A DNA stretch of 43,061 nucleotides, from contig JAJRSS010000006.1 in NCBI GenBank assembly GCA_024278615.1, positions 1 to 43,061 of the forward strand, in the 5' to 3' direction. Positions 1 to 10,481 of the stretch are shown in pieces. The position numbers were made by a program, and so were the translations under genes. Below the pieces are notes generated by a model that saw only the letters and a list, made by a program, of their open reading frames with translations, was not told where the DNA came from and did not search any database. Positions within the stretch are counted from its first letter, which is position 1. The number at the start of each line of letters is the position of its first letter. The stretch comes from Alphaproteobacteria bacterium (GTDB lineage Bacteria > Pseudomonadota > Alphaproteobacteria > Rhodospirillales > 2-02-FULL-58-16).

Positions 1-1275
1 ATGAAGCAAGCCTTTTCCCGATTTCTGGTGCTGGCGGCCCTGTTGCTGCCGTGGGGAAGCCTGCCCACCGTCACTCATGCCCAACAAGGGTTGAGGATCG
101 TGGCCGTGGTCAATGGCGAAATTATTTCGGTCTTTGACCTGAACGTCCGCCTTGCCCTGATCATCGCCACGTCAAACCTTGAAAACAGGCCGGAAGTCAG
201 GCAACGGCTGGCTCCTCGGGTGCTGCGCAATCTGATGGACGAGAAAATCAAGCTGCAAGAGGCCAAGCGCCTCAATATTCGCATTACCGGGAAGGAAATA
301 AGAGATGCGTTGAAGCGGTTGGAGCGCCGCAACAATCTGCCGCCGGGCGGACTGGGTAGGTTTCTTTCTCAATTCGGCCTGGACCGGTCGGCTGTGGTTG
401 AACAGATAGAATCTGAAATCGCATGGGTCAAAATCATCAGAGCCACCCTTTTGCCCCGCATCAAGATTACCGAGGAAGAGGTTGAGGAAAGGTTGGCGGA
501 GATCAAATCCTATGAAGGAAAGCCCCTTTACCGGGTGGCGGAAATTTTCATCCCGGTCGACGACCCGTCAAGAGAGACAGAAGCCCGGCTGCTCTCCGAA
601 CGGCTGATTCAAGAGCTTCGGGGCGGTGCCCGGTTCGCCGCCCTTGCCCGCAGCTTTTCGAAAAGCCCTTCGGCGGAAACGGGTGGTGATTTGGGCTGGA
701 TAAGACAGGGAGAACTTGACCGGCAACTGGACGCCGTTATCGCAACCATGAACCCCGGGGATATCTCCCCGTTGATCCGCACGGCAACGGGCTACTATAT
801 CCTTACTCTTATCAACCGCCGCATCGCTGAAGCCTTGGACAAGGTGGAGGTGGTGGTCTCGCTTCAACAGATCTACCTGAACCTGCCGCCTAACCCCGGC
901 GAGGATGAAATCAAAAGGCAGATGGAAAGAGGCCGGTCCCTGGCGTCGTCGGTTAAAAATTGCGCGGACATGGACCGGCTGGGCAAGGAAACCGGGTCTC
1001 CTCTTTCAGGAAATTTGGGCAAGCAATCCCTGGGTCAACTGTCGGCGGTGGTGCGGGATGCTGTAAAGGATTTGCCTGTGGGCGGTGTCAGCCAACCCAT
1101 TCGCACGGGTCAGGGCGTTATCGTGCTTATGGTTTGCGACCGGTCGTCAAACAGTTCGGAACAGGATGCCAGGGACAGGGCACGGCGGTTGATTCTGGAA
1201 AGACGGCTGGGGAGAGAAGCTCGACGGCGTTTCGAGGAACTTCGCCGGGCGGCCCATGAAGATGTGCGGTTATGA
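1..1275 (+). CDS. surA: SurA-like periplasmic peptidyl-prolyl isomerase/chaperone
   Basis: Signal peptide followed by SurA N-terminal domain and parvulin-type repeats (GGDLGWIRQGELD..., GYYILTLINRR); located upstream of pdxA-rsmA. Confidence 0.9.
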   Translation: MKQAFSRFLVLAALLLPWGSLPTVTHAQQGLRIVAVVNGEIISVFDLNVRLALIIATSNLENRPEVRQRLAPRVLRNLMDEKIKLQEAKRLNIRITGKEIRDALKRLERRNNLPPGGLGRFLSQFGLDRSAVVEQIESEIAWVKIIRATLLPRIKITEEEVEERLAEIKSYEGKPLYRVAEIFIPVDDPSRETEARLLSERLIQELRGGARFAALARSFSKSPSAETGGDLGWIRQGELDRQLDAVIATMNPGDISPLIRTATGYYILTLINRRIAEALDKVEVVVSLQQIYLNLPPNPGEDEIKRQMERGRSLASSVKNCADMDRLGKETGSPLSGNLGKQSLGQLSAVVRDAVKDLPVGGVSQPIRTGQGVIVLMVCDRSSNSSEQDARDRARRLILERRLGREARRRFEELRRAAHEDVRL

Positions 1276-2306
1276 CACCACCGGGCGCAAGCGGTAAGCC
1301 GCTGGCGCTGACCATGGGTGAACCGGCGGGTATCGGCGGCGAAATTTCCCTCAAGGCGTGGCTGAGCCGGGATGAAGGGGTACCGCCTTTTTTTCTTATC
1401 GACGATCCGGAAAGGATGCGGCGCCTTGCCCGCCGCCTTTCGTTGGCCGTACCGGTTGAGGCAGTGGATGACCCGGACGAAACGGAAGAAGTATTTTCCC
1501 GCGCATTGCCCGTGCTTTCCCTCGATACGCCGGTTGAAGCGACCTTGGGTGAGGCTGACCCGGCCCATGCAAGAGCCGTTATCTCGGCCGTAGAAACCGC
1601 CGTCGGGTTGACTAGGGAATCCCGCGCGGCCGCCGTTGTAACCAACCCCATCAACAAGAAAGCCCTCTATCAGGGCGGTTTCCGCTTTCCCGGCCATACG
1701 GAATTTCTCGCCTCGCTCGCCGGCGGCGGGGCGAGACCGGTAATGATGCTGGCCAGTTCCCGGCTGAGGCCTCCATTGCGGGTGGTCCCGGTGACCGTTC
1801 ATGTCAGCCTGGCCAAAGCGGTTCAGGCGATTTCCAGCGATCTCATCGTCGAAACCGGAACGGTCACGGCTCGGGCGTTACAGCGGGAATTCGGCATTGA
1901 AAAACCGCGAATAGCGGTGTCGGGGCTAAACCCCCACGCGGGAGAAGGCGGCGCTTTGGGTTCGGAGGAAATGGAAATTGTCGCACCGGCCATCGTTCAA
2001 CTGCGTCAAAAAGGCTTGAACGTCTGGGGTCCGGTGTCCGCCGATACTCTTTTTACCGAGGGCGGCCGCAGGAACTATGACGCCGCCCTGTGCATGACCC
2101 ATGATCAGGCCCTGATCCCCATCAAGGCGCTGGATTTCGAGGGCGCCGTCAACGTGACCCTTGGCCTGCCCTTCATCCGCACCTCGCCCGATCATGGAAC
2201 AGCCCTGGATATCGCCAACGCCGGCGGCGCCAGCGAAGCAAGCCTGGTCGCGGCCCTGAAGATGGCGGCACATATGGCCGAACAGAGGGCTCTGGCGCCC
2301 GCCTGA
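1272..2306 (+). CDS. pdxA: 4-hydroxythreonine-4-phosphate dehydrogenase
   Basis: PdxA motifs (TMGEPAGIGGEI, TNPINKKALYQGGFRFPGHTEFLA, GLNPHAGEGG, DQALIPIKAL, TSPDHGTALDIAN); overlaps surA stop. Confidence 0.95.
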   Translation: MTPPGASGKPLALTMGEPAGIGGEISLKAWLSRDEGVPPFFLIDDPERMRRLARRLSLAVPVEAVDDPDETEEVFSRALPVLSLDTPVEATLGEADPAHARAVISAVETAVGLTRESRAAAVVTNPINKKALYQGGFRFPGHTEFLASLAGGGARPVMMLASSRLRPPLRVVPVTVHVSLAKAVQAISSDLIVETGTVTARALQREFGIEKPRIAVSGLNPHAGEGGALGSEEMEIVAPAIVQLRQKGLNVWGPVSADTLFTEGGRRNYDAALCMTHDQALIPIKALDFEGAVNVTLGLPFIRTSPDHGTALDIANAGGASEASLVAALKMAAHMAEQRALAPA

Positions 2307-2316
2307 CGAGGAAATA

Positions 2317-3177
2317 GTGTCCGCCAACCTCCCGCAATTGCCCCCATTGCGCGATGTCATCGCCCGCCATGGGCTGAGAGCACGAAAATCCCTGGGCCAG
2401 CACTTTCTGCTCGACTTGAACCTTACCGCCCGTATCGCCCGCGCCGCTGGAAATTTACGGGACCATACGGTCATTGAAATCGGGCCGGGACCGGGGGGGC
2501 TGACCCGCGCCCTGCTGGACGCCGGCGCGAAACGAATAATCGCCATTGAAAGGGATGACCGGTGCATCGAAGCCCTCGGCGAACTGACCGCCGCTTACGG
2601 TGATCGCCTGAGGGTCATCGAGGCAGACGCTCTTAACCCTGACGTGGCCGTCCAGGCCCTGACCGGGCGCCCCAGGCCCCGGAAAGTCGTTTCAAACCTG
2701 CCTTACAACATCGCCACGCCATTGCTGATCGGCTGGCTGAAGCAGATCCAGGAATTGGATGGGCTGACCCTGATGTTCCAAAAAGAAGTGGCCAGCCGCT
2801 TAGCCGCCAGGCCCGGAAGCAAGGAATACGGCAGGCTTTCAGTGATCACCCAGTGGCTGTGCGAAGTCCGCATTCTGTTCAACGTGGACCAGAGGGCCTT
2901 TACCCCTCCGCCCAAGGTGGTGTCGACGGTGGTCGGCCTGGTTCCGCGAAACCAGCCACTGGCACCCGCCGCGTGGGAGTGTCTGGAGCGGGTTACGCAA
3001 AGCGCCTTAGGCCAGCGGCGCAAGATGCTTCGTAGCAGCCTGAAACCACTGGGCCTGGACCTGGAATCCCTGGACATCGACCCGACGCTCCGGGCCGAGG
3101 ACCTGACGGTGGAACAGTTCTGCCGTTTGGCCGGCGCACTGGAGAATTCCGAGGAGAATGCCGGCAAGATGGCGTGA
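2317..3177 (+). CDS. rsmA: 16S rRNA (adenine1518/1519-N6)-dimethyltransferase
   Basis: KsgA motifs (KSLGQHFLLDLNL, EIGPGPGGLTRALL, VVSNLPYNIATPLL); GTG start. Confidence 0.95.
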   Translation: MSANLPQLPPLRDVIARHGLRARKSLGQHFLLDLNLTARIARAAGNLRDHTVIEIGPGPGGLTRALLDAGAKRIIAIERDDRCIEALGELTAAYGDRLRVIEADALNPDVAVQALTGRPRPRKVVSNLPYNIATPLLIGWLKQIQELDGLTLMFQKEVASRLAARPGSKEYGRLSVITQWLCEVRILFNVDQRAFTPPPKVVSTVVGLVPRNQPLAPAAWECLERVTQSALGQRRKMLRSSLKPLGLDLESLDIDPTLRAEDLTVEQFCRLAGALENSEENAGKMA

Positions 3178-3186
3178 AGCGCCGGT

Positions 3187-3858
3187 TCAGGAATCTTCGC
3201 CAAGGGCGGCGACAAAGGCTTGTAATTCAGGCTGGTTTTCTCGCTTCAGGCTTTCGGCCACGGTTGCGGCTTCATCCTGCGCCGGCCCAAGATTCCGGCA
3301 AGACCGCCTTTTTCTCCTTTCCACCGCCAGGATCGCCTGTACGTTTGCGACGCTTTCATCCACTTTCCGGTTGACGAAAACATATTCGTATTCGTTCCAG
3401 TGGCTGATTTCATCCATGGCCATGGACATGCGCCGGCGAACCACCTCGTCTGAATCCTGGGCCCGTTTGTGGAGCCGCGTTTCCAGTTCCGCGGTTGAAG
3501 GCGGCAGGATGAAAACGCCGACCACGTCGTCCCCGGCATTTTCCTTCAATTGCCGTGCCCCCTGCCAATCCACGTCGAACAACACATCGGTTCCCGCTTT
3601 CAACGCTTCCTCGACCGGCCCCCTGGGGGTCCCGTAACGGTTGCCGAAGACCTGGGCGTGTTCCAGAAAATTACCTTCGCTGATCATGGCCTCGAAGGCA
3701 TCGGGGTCAAGAAAAAAGTAGTCCCTGCCTTCCACCTCCCCCGGGCGTTGGGGGCGGGTGGTGGCCGATACGGATAGGGCAATGTCCCGATCCCGGGCCA
3801 AAAGTTCCCGGGAAATGGTGGATTTTCCAGCCCCCGATGGCGAGGAAAGGATGAGCAT
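3187..3858 (-). CDS. gmk: Guanylate kinase (ORF extends to 3942; start set at MLILSSPSGAGKS, TTG start slightly upstream also possible)
   Basis: SSPSGAGKSTI P-loop, ATTRPQRPGEVEGRDYFF, NRYGTPRGPVEEAL. Confidence 0.93.
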   Translation of the reverse strand: MLILSSPSGAGKSTISRELLARDRDIALSVSATTRPQRPGEVEGRDYFFLDPDAFEAMISEGNFLEHAQVFGNRYGTPRGPVEEALKAGTDVLFDVDWQGARQLKENAGDDVVGVFILPPSTAELETRLHKRAQDSDEVVRRRMSMAMDEISHWNEYEYVFVNRKVDESVANVQAILAVERRKRRSCRNLGPAQDEAATVAESLKRENQPELQAFVAALGEDS

Positions 3859-3880
3859 CAGGCCCCGCCGGCTGTCGGCG

Positions 3881-4756
3881 TCATTCAATGTTCTGTACCT
3901 GCTCGCGGAACTGTTCGATGGCCGCCTTGAGATCCAGGCCAACCCGGGTCAATTCCACGTCCGCCGATTTGGAGCACAGGGTATTGGCTTCCCGGTTGAA
4001 TTCCTGGCACAGAAAATCCAGCTTGCGGCCGATGGAGCCGGTATGACCGATCAGTTCGCGGGCCGCGTCCACATGGGCCTTCAACCGGTCCAGTTCTTCG
4101 CGCAGGTCCGCCTTGGTGATTAAAAGGGCGGCCTCCTGGGCCAGCCTTTCCTCGGGCAGGGCGGGCAGGGTTTCCAGCAACGCCGCCACCTGTTCGCGAA
4201 GGCGTTCGCGGATGGCATCGGGTTGGGCGGCGGCCAGTCCTTCCGCCTTGCCGGTCAGGCTGCTGATGGTATCGAGCAGGGAAACCAGAACCGGTTCCAG
4301 CCTGCCGCCCTCTTCGGCCCGCATGGCGGCGAGGGCCTCCAATGCCCGGTCCAGCCCGGCCAGAAGGGAATCTTCCAGCGCCTTCTGCGCCTTTTCATCG
4401 GGCTCCTCTTCCAGAGCCTCCATGACGCCGCTCAAGGCGAGGATGCCGTCGACTCTTGGCGGCTGGGCGTCGGGCAGGTGACGGGTGATTTCCGGCAGGA
4501 CCGCGAGCACCTGTTCCAACACATCGGTGTTGACCTGAAAGGCGCGATTGGACCGGTTGCGTACGAGATTGAGGGTAAGGGAGAAGTTTCCCCGGTGGAA
4601 CCGTTTGGCTACCCGTTCGCGGGCCTGGGGATCAAGGGATTCCAGGCCGCCCGGCACCCGGCATCGCATGTCCCGGCCCTTGCCGTTGACACTTTTTACC
4701 TCCCACGTCCACGAACAGGCTTCTTCCTGGCCCTGGACGCGGGCAAACCCGGTCAT
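3881..4756 (-). CDS. yicC: YicC family endoribonuclease-like protein (start set at MTGFARVQG)
   Basis: LSSMTGFARV N-terminus, KSVNGKGRDMRCRVP, C-terminal GRKLDFLCQEFNREANTLCSKSADVELTRVGLDLKAAIEQFREQVQNIE. Confidence 0.93.
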   Translation of the reverse strand: MTGFARVQGQEEACSWTWEVKSVNGKGRDMRCRVPGGLESLDPQARERVAKRFHRGNFSLTLNLVRNRSNRAFQVNTDVLEQVLAVLPEITRHLPDAQPPRVDGILALSGVMEALEEEPDEKAQKALEDSLLAGLDRALEALAAMRAEEGGRLEPVLVSLLDTISSLTGKAEGLAAAQPDAIRERLREQVAALLETLPALPEERLAQEAALLITKADLREELDRLKAHVDAARELIGHTGSIGRKLDFLCQEFNREANTLCSKSADVELTRVGLDLKAAIEQFREQVQNIE

Positions 4757-5063
4757 CGATGATAGGGGCAAATGGCTTCTCCTGCTGGCCCTGCCGATAG
4801 TTCTACTGGCTTTCCCGGCACTTATAGCCGCCACGGGAACACGCAACAAGGCGCGGAATGGTCCACCGGACCCTCAACCCCGCCTTCTGGACAATGGAGC
4901 CGGGAAACCGGTGTGCTGTTTGCCACCGCCGTTCCCGCACCGGAAAGGCCGGACACCATTCGGAAGTGGGCGGGGCGCATACTTCAAGGCCTTTCCCCCG
5001 ATGACTTGCCCGTCCGCAAACGGGGTGTGGCCTTAACACCCCTGCGTTCTGTACAAAGGCTGC

Positions 5064-5846
5064 ATGGACCGATATTCCATCCTCATTACCGGCGCATCCA
5101 GCGGCATCGGCGAAGCCCTGGCCAAGCATTACGCCGGGCCGGGCGTTTTCCTGGCCTTGAGCGGCCGCGACCCCGAACGGCTGGCGGCGGTGGCCCAGGC
5201 CTGCCGGGCCCAGGGCGCGGAAGTGGCCGAAGAAACCGTCGATGTGCGCGACCCGAAGGCCATGGCCGCATGGGTGGCCAAGGTGGATAACGCACACCCC
5301 CTGGACCTGATCATCGCCAATGCGGGCGTTTCCGGCGGCACGGGCAGTTCCGGCGACGGCGGCGGCCTCAATTCCGGCGAGGACGAAAACCAGGTTCGGG
5401 AAATCTTTGCCGTCAACCTGACCGGGGTACTGAACACGGTGTGGCCGGCCCTGCCGGCCATGCGGGCCCGGGGCCGGGGACAGATCGCCATCATCAGTTC
5501 CCTGGCCGGGTTCACCGGCCTGCCGGGCGCGCCCGCCTACGGCGCATCCAAGGCGGCGGCGCGAAGCTACGGCGAAGGCTTGCGGGGCTGGCTGGCCAGG
5601 GATGGGATCAAGGTTTCGGTCGTCTGCCCGGGGTTCGTGGAAAGCCGGATCACCGCCCGGAACAAATTCCCCATGCCCTTCTTCATGCCGGCGGAAAAAG
5701 CGGCCGGCATCATCGCTGGGGGCTTGGCCCGGGACAAGGGCCGCATCGCTTTTCCCTGGCCCATGGTTTTTGCCATTCGGCTGTTGAATGCCCTGCCTGC
5801 CGAATGGGCAAGCCGCCTCATGCGACGGGCGCCGAAGAAACAGTAA
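5064..5846 (+). CDS. Short-chain dehydrogenase/reductase
   Basis: ITGASSGIGEAL, NAGVSGG, YGASKAA motifs. Confidence 0.85.
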   Translation: MDRYSILITGASSGIGEALAKHYAGPGVFLALSGRDPERLAAVAQACRAQGAEVAEETVDVRDPKAMAAWVAKVDNAHPLDLIIANAGVSGGTGSSGDGGGLNSGEDENQVREIFAVNLTGVLNTVWPALPAMRARGRGQIAIISSLAGFTGLPGAPAYGASKAAARSYGEGLRGWLARDGIKVSVVCPGFVESRITARNKFPMPFFMPAEKAAGIIAGGLARDKGRIAFPWPMVFAIRLLNALPAEWASRLMRRAPKKQ

Positions 5847-5873
5847 GCCTGAAAAGACCGGAACGGCGGCGCC

Positions 5874-6866
5874 TTATTGCGGTGACGCTTTGAAGCTCTT
5901 TTGGATTTGCCGCCATTTGGCGACGTTTCGGTTGTGCTCCGCCAGGGTACGGGAAAAAACGTGGCCGCCTGTGCCGTCGGCGACAAAATACAGCTCGTCA
6001 GTAAAGGTGGGCTGGAGAACCGCCGCGAGGGAAGCCCGGCCTGGATTGCTGATCGGTCCGGGGGGCAGCCCGTTGATGAGATAGGTATTGTAAGGCGTCG
6101 GTATTCTGAGGTCGGCCCGGGTCAGCGGCCGGTCGAAATTCCCCATGCCGCCGGTCAGCCCATAGGCTACCGTGGGGTCCGATTGCAACCGCATCCCCTT
6201 CTTCAGGCGGTTCAGGAATACCGCCGCGATGCGGCCCCGTTCTTCGGGCAGGGAGGTTTCTTTTTCGACGACGGAAGCAAGGATAATAACTTCGAGGGGC
6301 GTCTTGAGGGGCAGGTCCTTGGCCCGCAATTTCCACAACTCCTGAACGGTTTCCTCCATGGCTCCCGCCATACGGGCGATCACCGCCTTGCGCTCGTCGC
6401 CGTAAGAAAAATAGTAGGTCTCGGGCAACAAGGATCCCTCCCGGGGCATGGGGCCGGAATCGCCGATCAATCCGTCGGTGGCTTTCAACTGGGCAATAAC
6501 CTTCGACACCGGCAGGCCCTCCGCCACGGTCAAGCGGCGGACCACCGTGCTGCCGATCTGCAAGTAACGGATAACTTCACGGGGACTGATAAGCGCCGGG
6601 AAAATATATTCACCGGCCCGCAGGGTCTTTCCGGCACCGGTAATCCGGGCGCCCAGGCGAAAGACACGAGGGTCGGCGATGACGCCTTCGTCGGCCAGGA
6701 TATTGGCGATGCCGTCAACCCCGGCGCCCTTGGGGATGATGATCGTGGCCGGTACCTTGAGGGGGCCGGGACGGGCGTACTGGGCATAGCCCCAGAGGGC
6801 GATACCTCCGGCGATAACGGTCAAAAAGGTAAGAACGTAGAACGCGCGGACGGCAAGACGCGCCAT
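5874..6866 (-). CDS. mltG: Endolytic murein transglycosylase (YceG/MltG)
   Basis: Single TM N-terminus; EVIILASVVEKETSLPEERGRIAAVFLNRLKKGMRLQSDPTVAYG; TPYNTYLINGLPPGPISNPG. Confidence 0.93.
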   Translation of the reverse strand: MARLAVRAFYVLTFLTVIAGGIALWGYAQYARPGPLKVPATIIIPKGAGVDGIANILADEGVIADPRVFRLGARITGAGKTLRAGEYIFPALISPREVIRYLQIGSTVVRRLTVAEGLPVSKVIAQLKATDGLIGDSGPMPREGSLLPETYYFSYGDERKAVIARMAGAMEETVQELWKLRAKDLPLKTPLEVIILASVVEKETSLPEERGRIAAVFLNRLKKGMRLQSDPTVAYGLTGGMGNFDRPLTRADLRIPTPYNTYLINGLPPGPISNPGRASLAAVLQPTFTDELYFVADGTGGHVFSRTLAEHNRNVAKWRQIQKSFKASPQ

Positions 6867-6871
6867 GGGGG

Positions 6872-8131
6872 TTAAACCGCTTTAAAAACGAGCGATGCGT
6901 TGGTTCCGCCAAACCCAAAGGAATTGGAAAGGGCTGCCCGGACCTTGCGTTCCTTGGGCTGGTGGGGAACCAGGTCGATATCACACCCTTCCGAAGGGTT
7001 ATCCAGGTTCAGGGTTGGCGGCACCACGCCGTTACGAATAGCCAGTATGGAAAAAATGGATTCCACGGCGCCGGCCGCCCCCAAAAGGTGGCCAATCGCC
7101 GATTTGGTGGACGACATGGAGAGCTTGTAGACGGAGTCACCGAAGACCCGCTTCACCGCTCCAAGCTCGATTTCATCCCCCAAAGGCGTGGAAGTGCCAT
7201 GGGCGTTAACGTAGTCAATATCCTCAGGATTAAGTTCGGCCCGCTTCAGCGCCGCCCGCATGCACCGGTAGGCGCCGTTACCATCGGCCGCCGGAGCCGT
7301 AATGTGGTTGGCGTCGCCGGACATGCCATAACCCACTACTTCGGCATAGATTTTTGCACCACGTTTCCTGGCATGTTCCAGTTCTTCCAGCACCACGATG
7401 CCGGCGCCATCGCCCATGACAAACCCGTCCCGATCTTTGTCCAACGGCCGGGAAGCCTTTTCCGGTGTGTCGTTGTACTTGGTGGACAGGGCCCGGGCTT
7501 GCGCGAATCCGGTCATCCCCAAACGGCAGATGGCCGCTTCGGTGCCGCCGGCGACCATCACGTCCGCGTCCCCCCACATGATCATGCGGGCGGCATCGCC
7601 GATGGCGTGGGCGCCGGAAGAACAGGCGGTCACCACCGCGTGGTTAGGGCCCTTGAATCCGTACTTGATGGAAACGTGTCCCGAAACCAGATTGATCAGG
7701 CTGGCGGGAATGAAAAAGGGACTGACCTTGCGTGATTTGCCATTATCAACCAGCACGGCGGCGCGGGAAATTTCCGATAAACCGCCGATCCCTGAACCGA
7801 TCAGCACACCGGTACGACAGCGGGTCTCCTCATCCTCGGGTTTCCAGCCTGAATCCTCAACCGCTTGAATGGCCGCGACCAATCCATAGAGAATAAATGT
7901 ATCCATGCGCCGTTGTTCCCTGGGCGTAACCCAGTCATCGGCATTGAACAACCCATGGGCGGTTTCCCCCCCAGGCACCTGACCACCGATTTTCGCCGTC
8001 AGGTCCGAAACATCGAAGGATTGAATGGCCCTGATCCCTGACTTCGATTCCATCAGGTGGTTCCAACTGGTTTCAACGCCGGAACCCAGCGGGGTGACCA
8101 TACCCATACCGGTGATGACAATTCGTTTCAT
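6872..8131 (-). CDS. fabF: 3-oxoacyl-[ACP] synthase II (start at MKRIVITGMG)
   Basis: VITGMGMVTPLGSGVETSW, ACSSGAHAIGDA, NAHGTSTPLGDEIE, SNSFGFGGTNASLVF. Confidence 0.95.
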   Translation of the reverse strand: MKRIVITGMGMVTPLGSGVETSWNHLMESKSGIRAIQSFDVSDLTAKIGGQVPGGETAHGLFNADDWVTPREQRRMDTFILYGLVAAIQAVEDSGWKPEDEETRCRTGVLIGSGIGGLSEISRAAVLVDNGKSRKVSPFFIPASLINLVSGHVSIKYGFKGPNHAVVTACSSGAHAIGDAARMIMWGDADVMVAGGTEAAICRLGMTGFAQARALSTKYNDTPEKASRPLDKDRDGFVMGDGAGIVVLEELEHARKRGAKIYAEVVGYGMSGDANHITAPAADGNGAYRCMRAALKRAELNPEDIDYVNAHGTSTPLGDEIELGAVKRVFGDSVYKLSMSSTKSAIGHLLGAAGAVESIFSILAIRNGVVPPTLNLDNPSEGCDIDLVPHQPKERKVRAALSNSFGFGGTNASLVFKAV

Positions 8132-8227
8132 GGTGTCAGGTGAATCAGAAATGACGCAATAATCCGGTTGAACCGCTTGAAGGGCAATCGGGCGGGTAAA
8201 CAAACAGCGCCATCCGCCGGATGTCGC

Positions 8228-8464
8228 CTAGCTCACATGGGAACTAATGTAATCGACAGCGTCTTTGATTGTCAGGATTTTTTCAGCCGCATCATCGGGA
8301 ATTTCACACCCGAAGGCTTCTTCAAAAGCCATGACCAGTTCAACTGTGTCCAGACTGTCAGCGCCCAGATCATCAATGAAGCTGGCGTTTTCCACCACTT
8401 TAGACTCCTCGACGCCAAGATGCTCTATAACAATTTTCTTCACCCGCTCGGCGACGTCACTCAT
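8228..8464 (-). CDS. acpP: Acyl carrier protein
   Basis: 78 aa; [32 protein letters not shown] with 4'-phosphopantetheine DSL motif. Confidence 0.97.
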   Translation of the reverse strand: MSDVAERVKKIVIEHLGVEESKVVENASFIDDLGADSLDTVELVMAFEEAFGCEIPDDAAEKILTIKDAVDYISSHVS

Positions 8465-8655
8465 ATTCCAGATCCTCAATTCGAAGTTGGCATTCCAAAA
8501 GGTTAACCGGGCTGCCGCAAGACACAATTCAAATCATGACCGGTCACCGGGCAACCGCGCAAGCCGCCCAATAGGCGGCGAAGGGCAAGTTTCCTAACAC
8601 ACTTTTTCAGCCTTGACCAGCGGCCAAGACACCCTTCCAGCCGGAGAATTCCTCC

Positions 8656-9408
8656 TCAAATCATGGTCATGCCGCCATTCACGTGAAGGGTTTGGCCGGT
8701 CACGTAGGAAGCCTCGTCGCTGGCCAGATAAAGGGCCGCGGCGCCCACATCGGCGGCGGTTCCGAACCGGCCACTGGGGATGGCGGCCAAAAGCCGGTCC
8801 ATCTGGTCCCGGGTCAGGTCGTCGGTCATGGGGGATTCGATAAATCCGGGGGCGATGCAGTTGCCGGTAATGCCCCGGGTAGCCACTTCCTGGGCCAGAG
8901 ACTTGGTCAGGCCGATCAACCCCGCCTTGCTGGCGGCGTAGTTGGCCTGACCCGCATTGCCGGTCACGCCAACCACCGAGGCAATCCCGATCAGCCGCCC
9001 CCACCGTTTTTTCATCATCCCCCTCAGACAGGCGCGGGACAGCTTGAAAGCCGCCGTCAGATTGACGTCGAGCACCGTCTGCCAGTCCTGGTCCTTGATC
9101 CGGAGGGCCAGATTGTCCCTGGTCAGGCCTGCGTTGTTGACCAGGATGTCAATGCTGCCGCCAAGGGCCGCTTCGGCGTCAGCCACCAGCCGGGCGGCGA
9201 AATCTGCTTTGGACAGGTCGGCGGGAACCCCATGGGCGCGGCCCCCGCCATCCTTGTCCAGTTCATTGGCCAGGGCTTCCAGGACCTGGATGCGGGTGCC
9301 CGACAGGACCACATTGGCTCCGGCGCCGTGAAACACACCTGCGATGGCGCCGCCGATGGCGCCCGAAGCACCGGTAATCAGGGCCGTTTTACCCTTCAAA
9401 TCGAACAT
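8656..9408 (-). CDS. fabG: 3-oxoacyl-[ACP] reductase
   Basis: SDR fold in fab cluster; ALITGASGAIGGAIA, NNAGLTRDNLALRI, YAASKAGLIGLTKSLAQE. Confidence 0.93.
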   Translation of the reverse strand: MFDLKGKTALITGASGAIGGAIAGVFHGAGANVVLSGTRIQVLEALANELDKDGGGRAHGVPADLSKADFAARLVADAEAALGGSIDILVNNAGLTRDNLALRIKDQDWQTVLDVNLTAAFKLSRACLRGMMKKRWGRLIGIASVVGVTGNAGQANYAASKAGLIGLTKSLAQEVATRGITGNCIAPGFIESPMTDDLTRDQMDRLLAAIPSGRFGTAADVGAAALYLASDEASYVTGQTLHVNGGMTMI

Positions 9409-9452
9409 GAATATATTCTCCCTCTGGCCCTTTCAGGCTTTCCGCATGGCGA

Positions 9453-10406
9453 TCAAAGGGTTTTGAGAAACCCCTCGACCTCTTCGGGCGAACCCACCGC
9501 CATACCGGTCAGATCCCGGTCAATGCGGCGGATCAGCCCGCTAAGCACCTTGCCGGCGCCGATCTCGACGATCGTATCGACGCCAAGTTCTTTCATGGTC
9601 AGCACGCTTTCCCGCCACCGCACCAAGCCCGTTACCTGGGCCACCAGCAAGGGACGTAAGGCCGCGGGGTCATCGACGGGCTGGGCGGTAACATTGGCGA
9701 TCAGGGGCACCGCCAGCGGTCGGGGAGCGATTCCAGCCAGGGCAGCCTCCATGGCCTCCGCCGCCGGCGCCATGAGCAGGCAATGAAAGGGCGCACTGAC
9801 GGGCAGCAGGATAGCCCGGCGGGCGCCTTTTTCCTTGGCCAGTTCCATGGCCCGCTGTACCGCCGACCGGGTACCGCTGACTACCACCTGGCCGGGAGCG
9901 TTGTCGTTGGCGGCGGCACAGACATCGTCCTCTCCACCGGCTTCGGCGGCTTGCCGGGCAATAACGAAAACATCTTCCAATTCCAGGCCCAAGAGGGCGG
10001 CCATGGCCCCTTCGCCCACCGGCACCGCCTTCTGCATGGCCCTGCCCCGCTCCCTGAGCAGGCGGGCCACGTTGGCCACGTCAAAAGCGCCGGCGGCGGC
10101 CAGGGCCGAATATTCGCCAAGGGAATGGCCTGCCACATAGCTAACCGCCGTGGCCAGGTCCAAGCCGCCCTCTTCCCGGAGCACCGCCATAACCGCCAGA
10201 CTGACGGCCATGAGGGCAGGCTGGGCATTTTCGGTCAGGGTCAGTTCGTCCTCTGGCCCCTTGAACATGAGCCGGGACAGGAACTGGCCGAGAGCATCGT
10301 CCACTTCATCCAGAACCTGCCGGGCGGAGGGAAATACCTGGGCCAGTTCGTGGCCCATACCGACGGCCTGGGAGCCCTGACCAGGGAAAACAAAGGCGCG
10401 TATCAT
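9453..10406 (-). CDS. fabD: Malonyl-CoA:ACP transacylase (start at MIRAFVFPGQGSQ)
   Basis: FVFPGQGSQAVGMG, GHSLGEYSALAAAG, VSAPFHCLLMAPAAEAM. Confidence 0.94.
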   Translation of the reverse strand: MIRAFVFPGQGSQAVGMGHELAQVFPSARQVLDEVDDALGQFLSRLMFKGPEDELTLTENAQPALMAVSLAVMAVLREEGGLDLATAVSYVAGHSLGEYSALAAAGAFDVANVARLLRERGRAMQKAVPVGEGAMAALLGLELEDVFVIARQAAEAGGEDDVCAAANDNAPGQVVVSGTRSAVQRAMELAKEKGARRAILLPVSAPFHCLLMAPAAEAMEAALAGIAPRPLAVPLIANVTAQPVDDPAALRPLLVAQVTGLVRWRESVLTMKELGVDTIVEIGAGKVLSGLIRRIDRDLTGMAVGSPEEVEGFLKTL

Positions 10407-10481
10407 GGCAAAGCAGGCCTTTTCTGAATCACGGAACAGCGAACGAGGCGGGAGGAAAGTGATAACCCCTGGCCCGCCCCT

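Noticed and set aside
1110-1802. Long minus-strand ORFs opposite surA, pdxA, mltG, MttB, RACo and others
   Set aside because: Antisense shadow ORFs expected in GC-rich coding DNA; no domain-like sequence.
4757-5063. Overlapping + strand ORFs between yicC and the SDR (4548-5036, 4772-5290), one with a hydrophobic stretch
   Set aside because: No recognisable family, no RBS, overlap real genes on both sides; treated as intergenic/regulatory.
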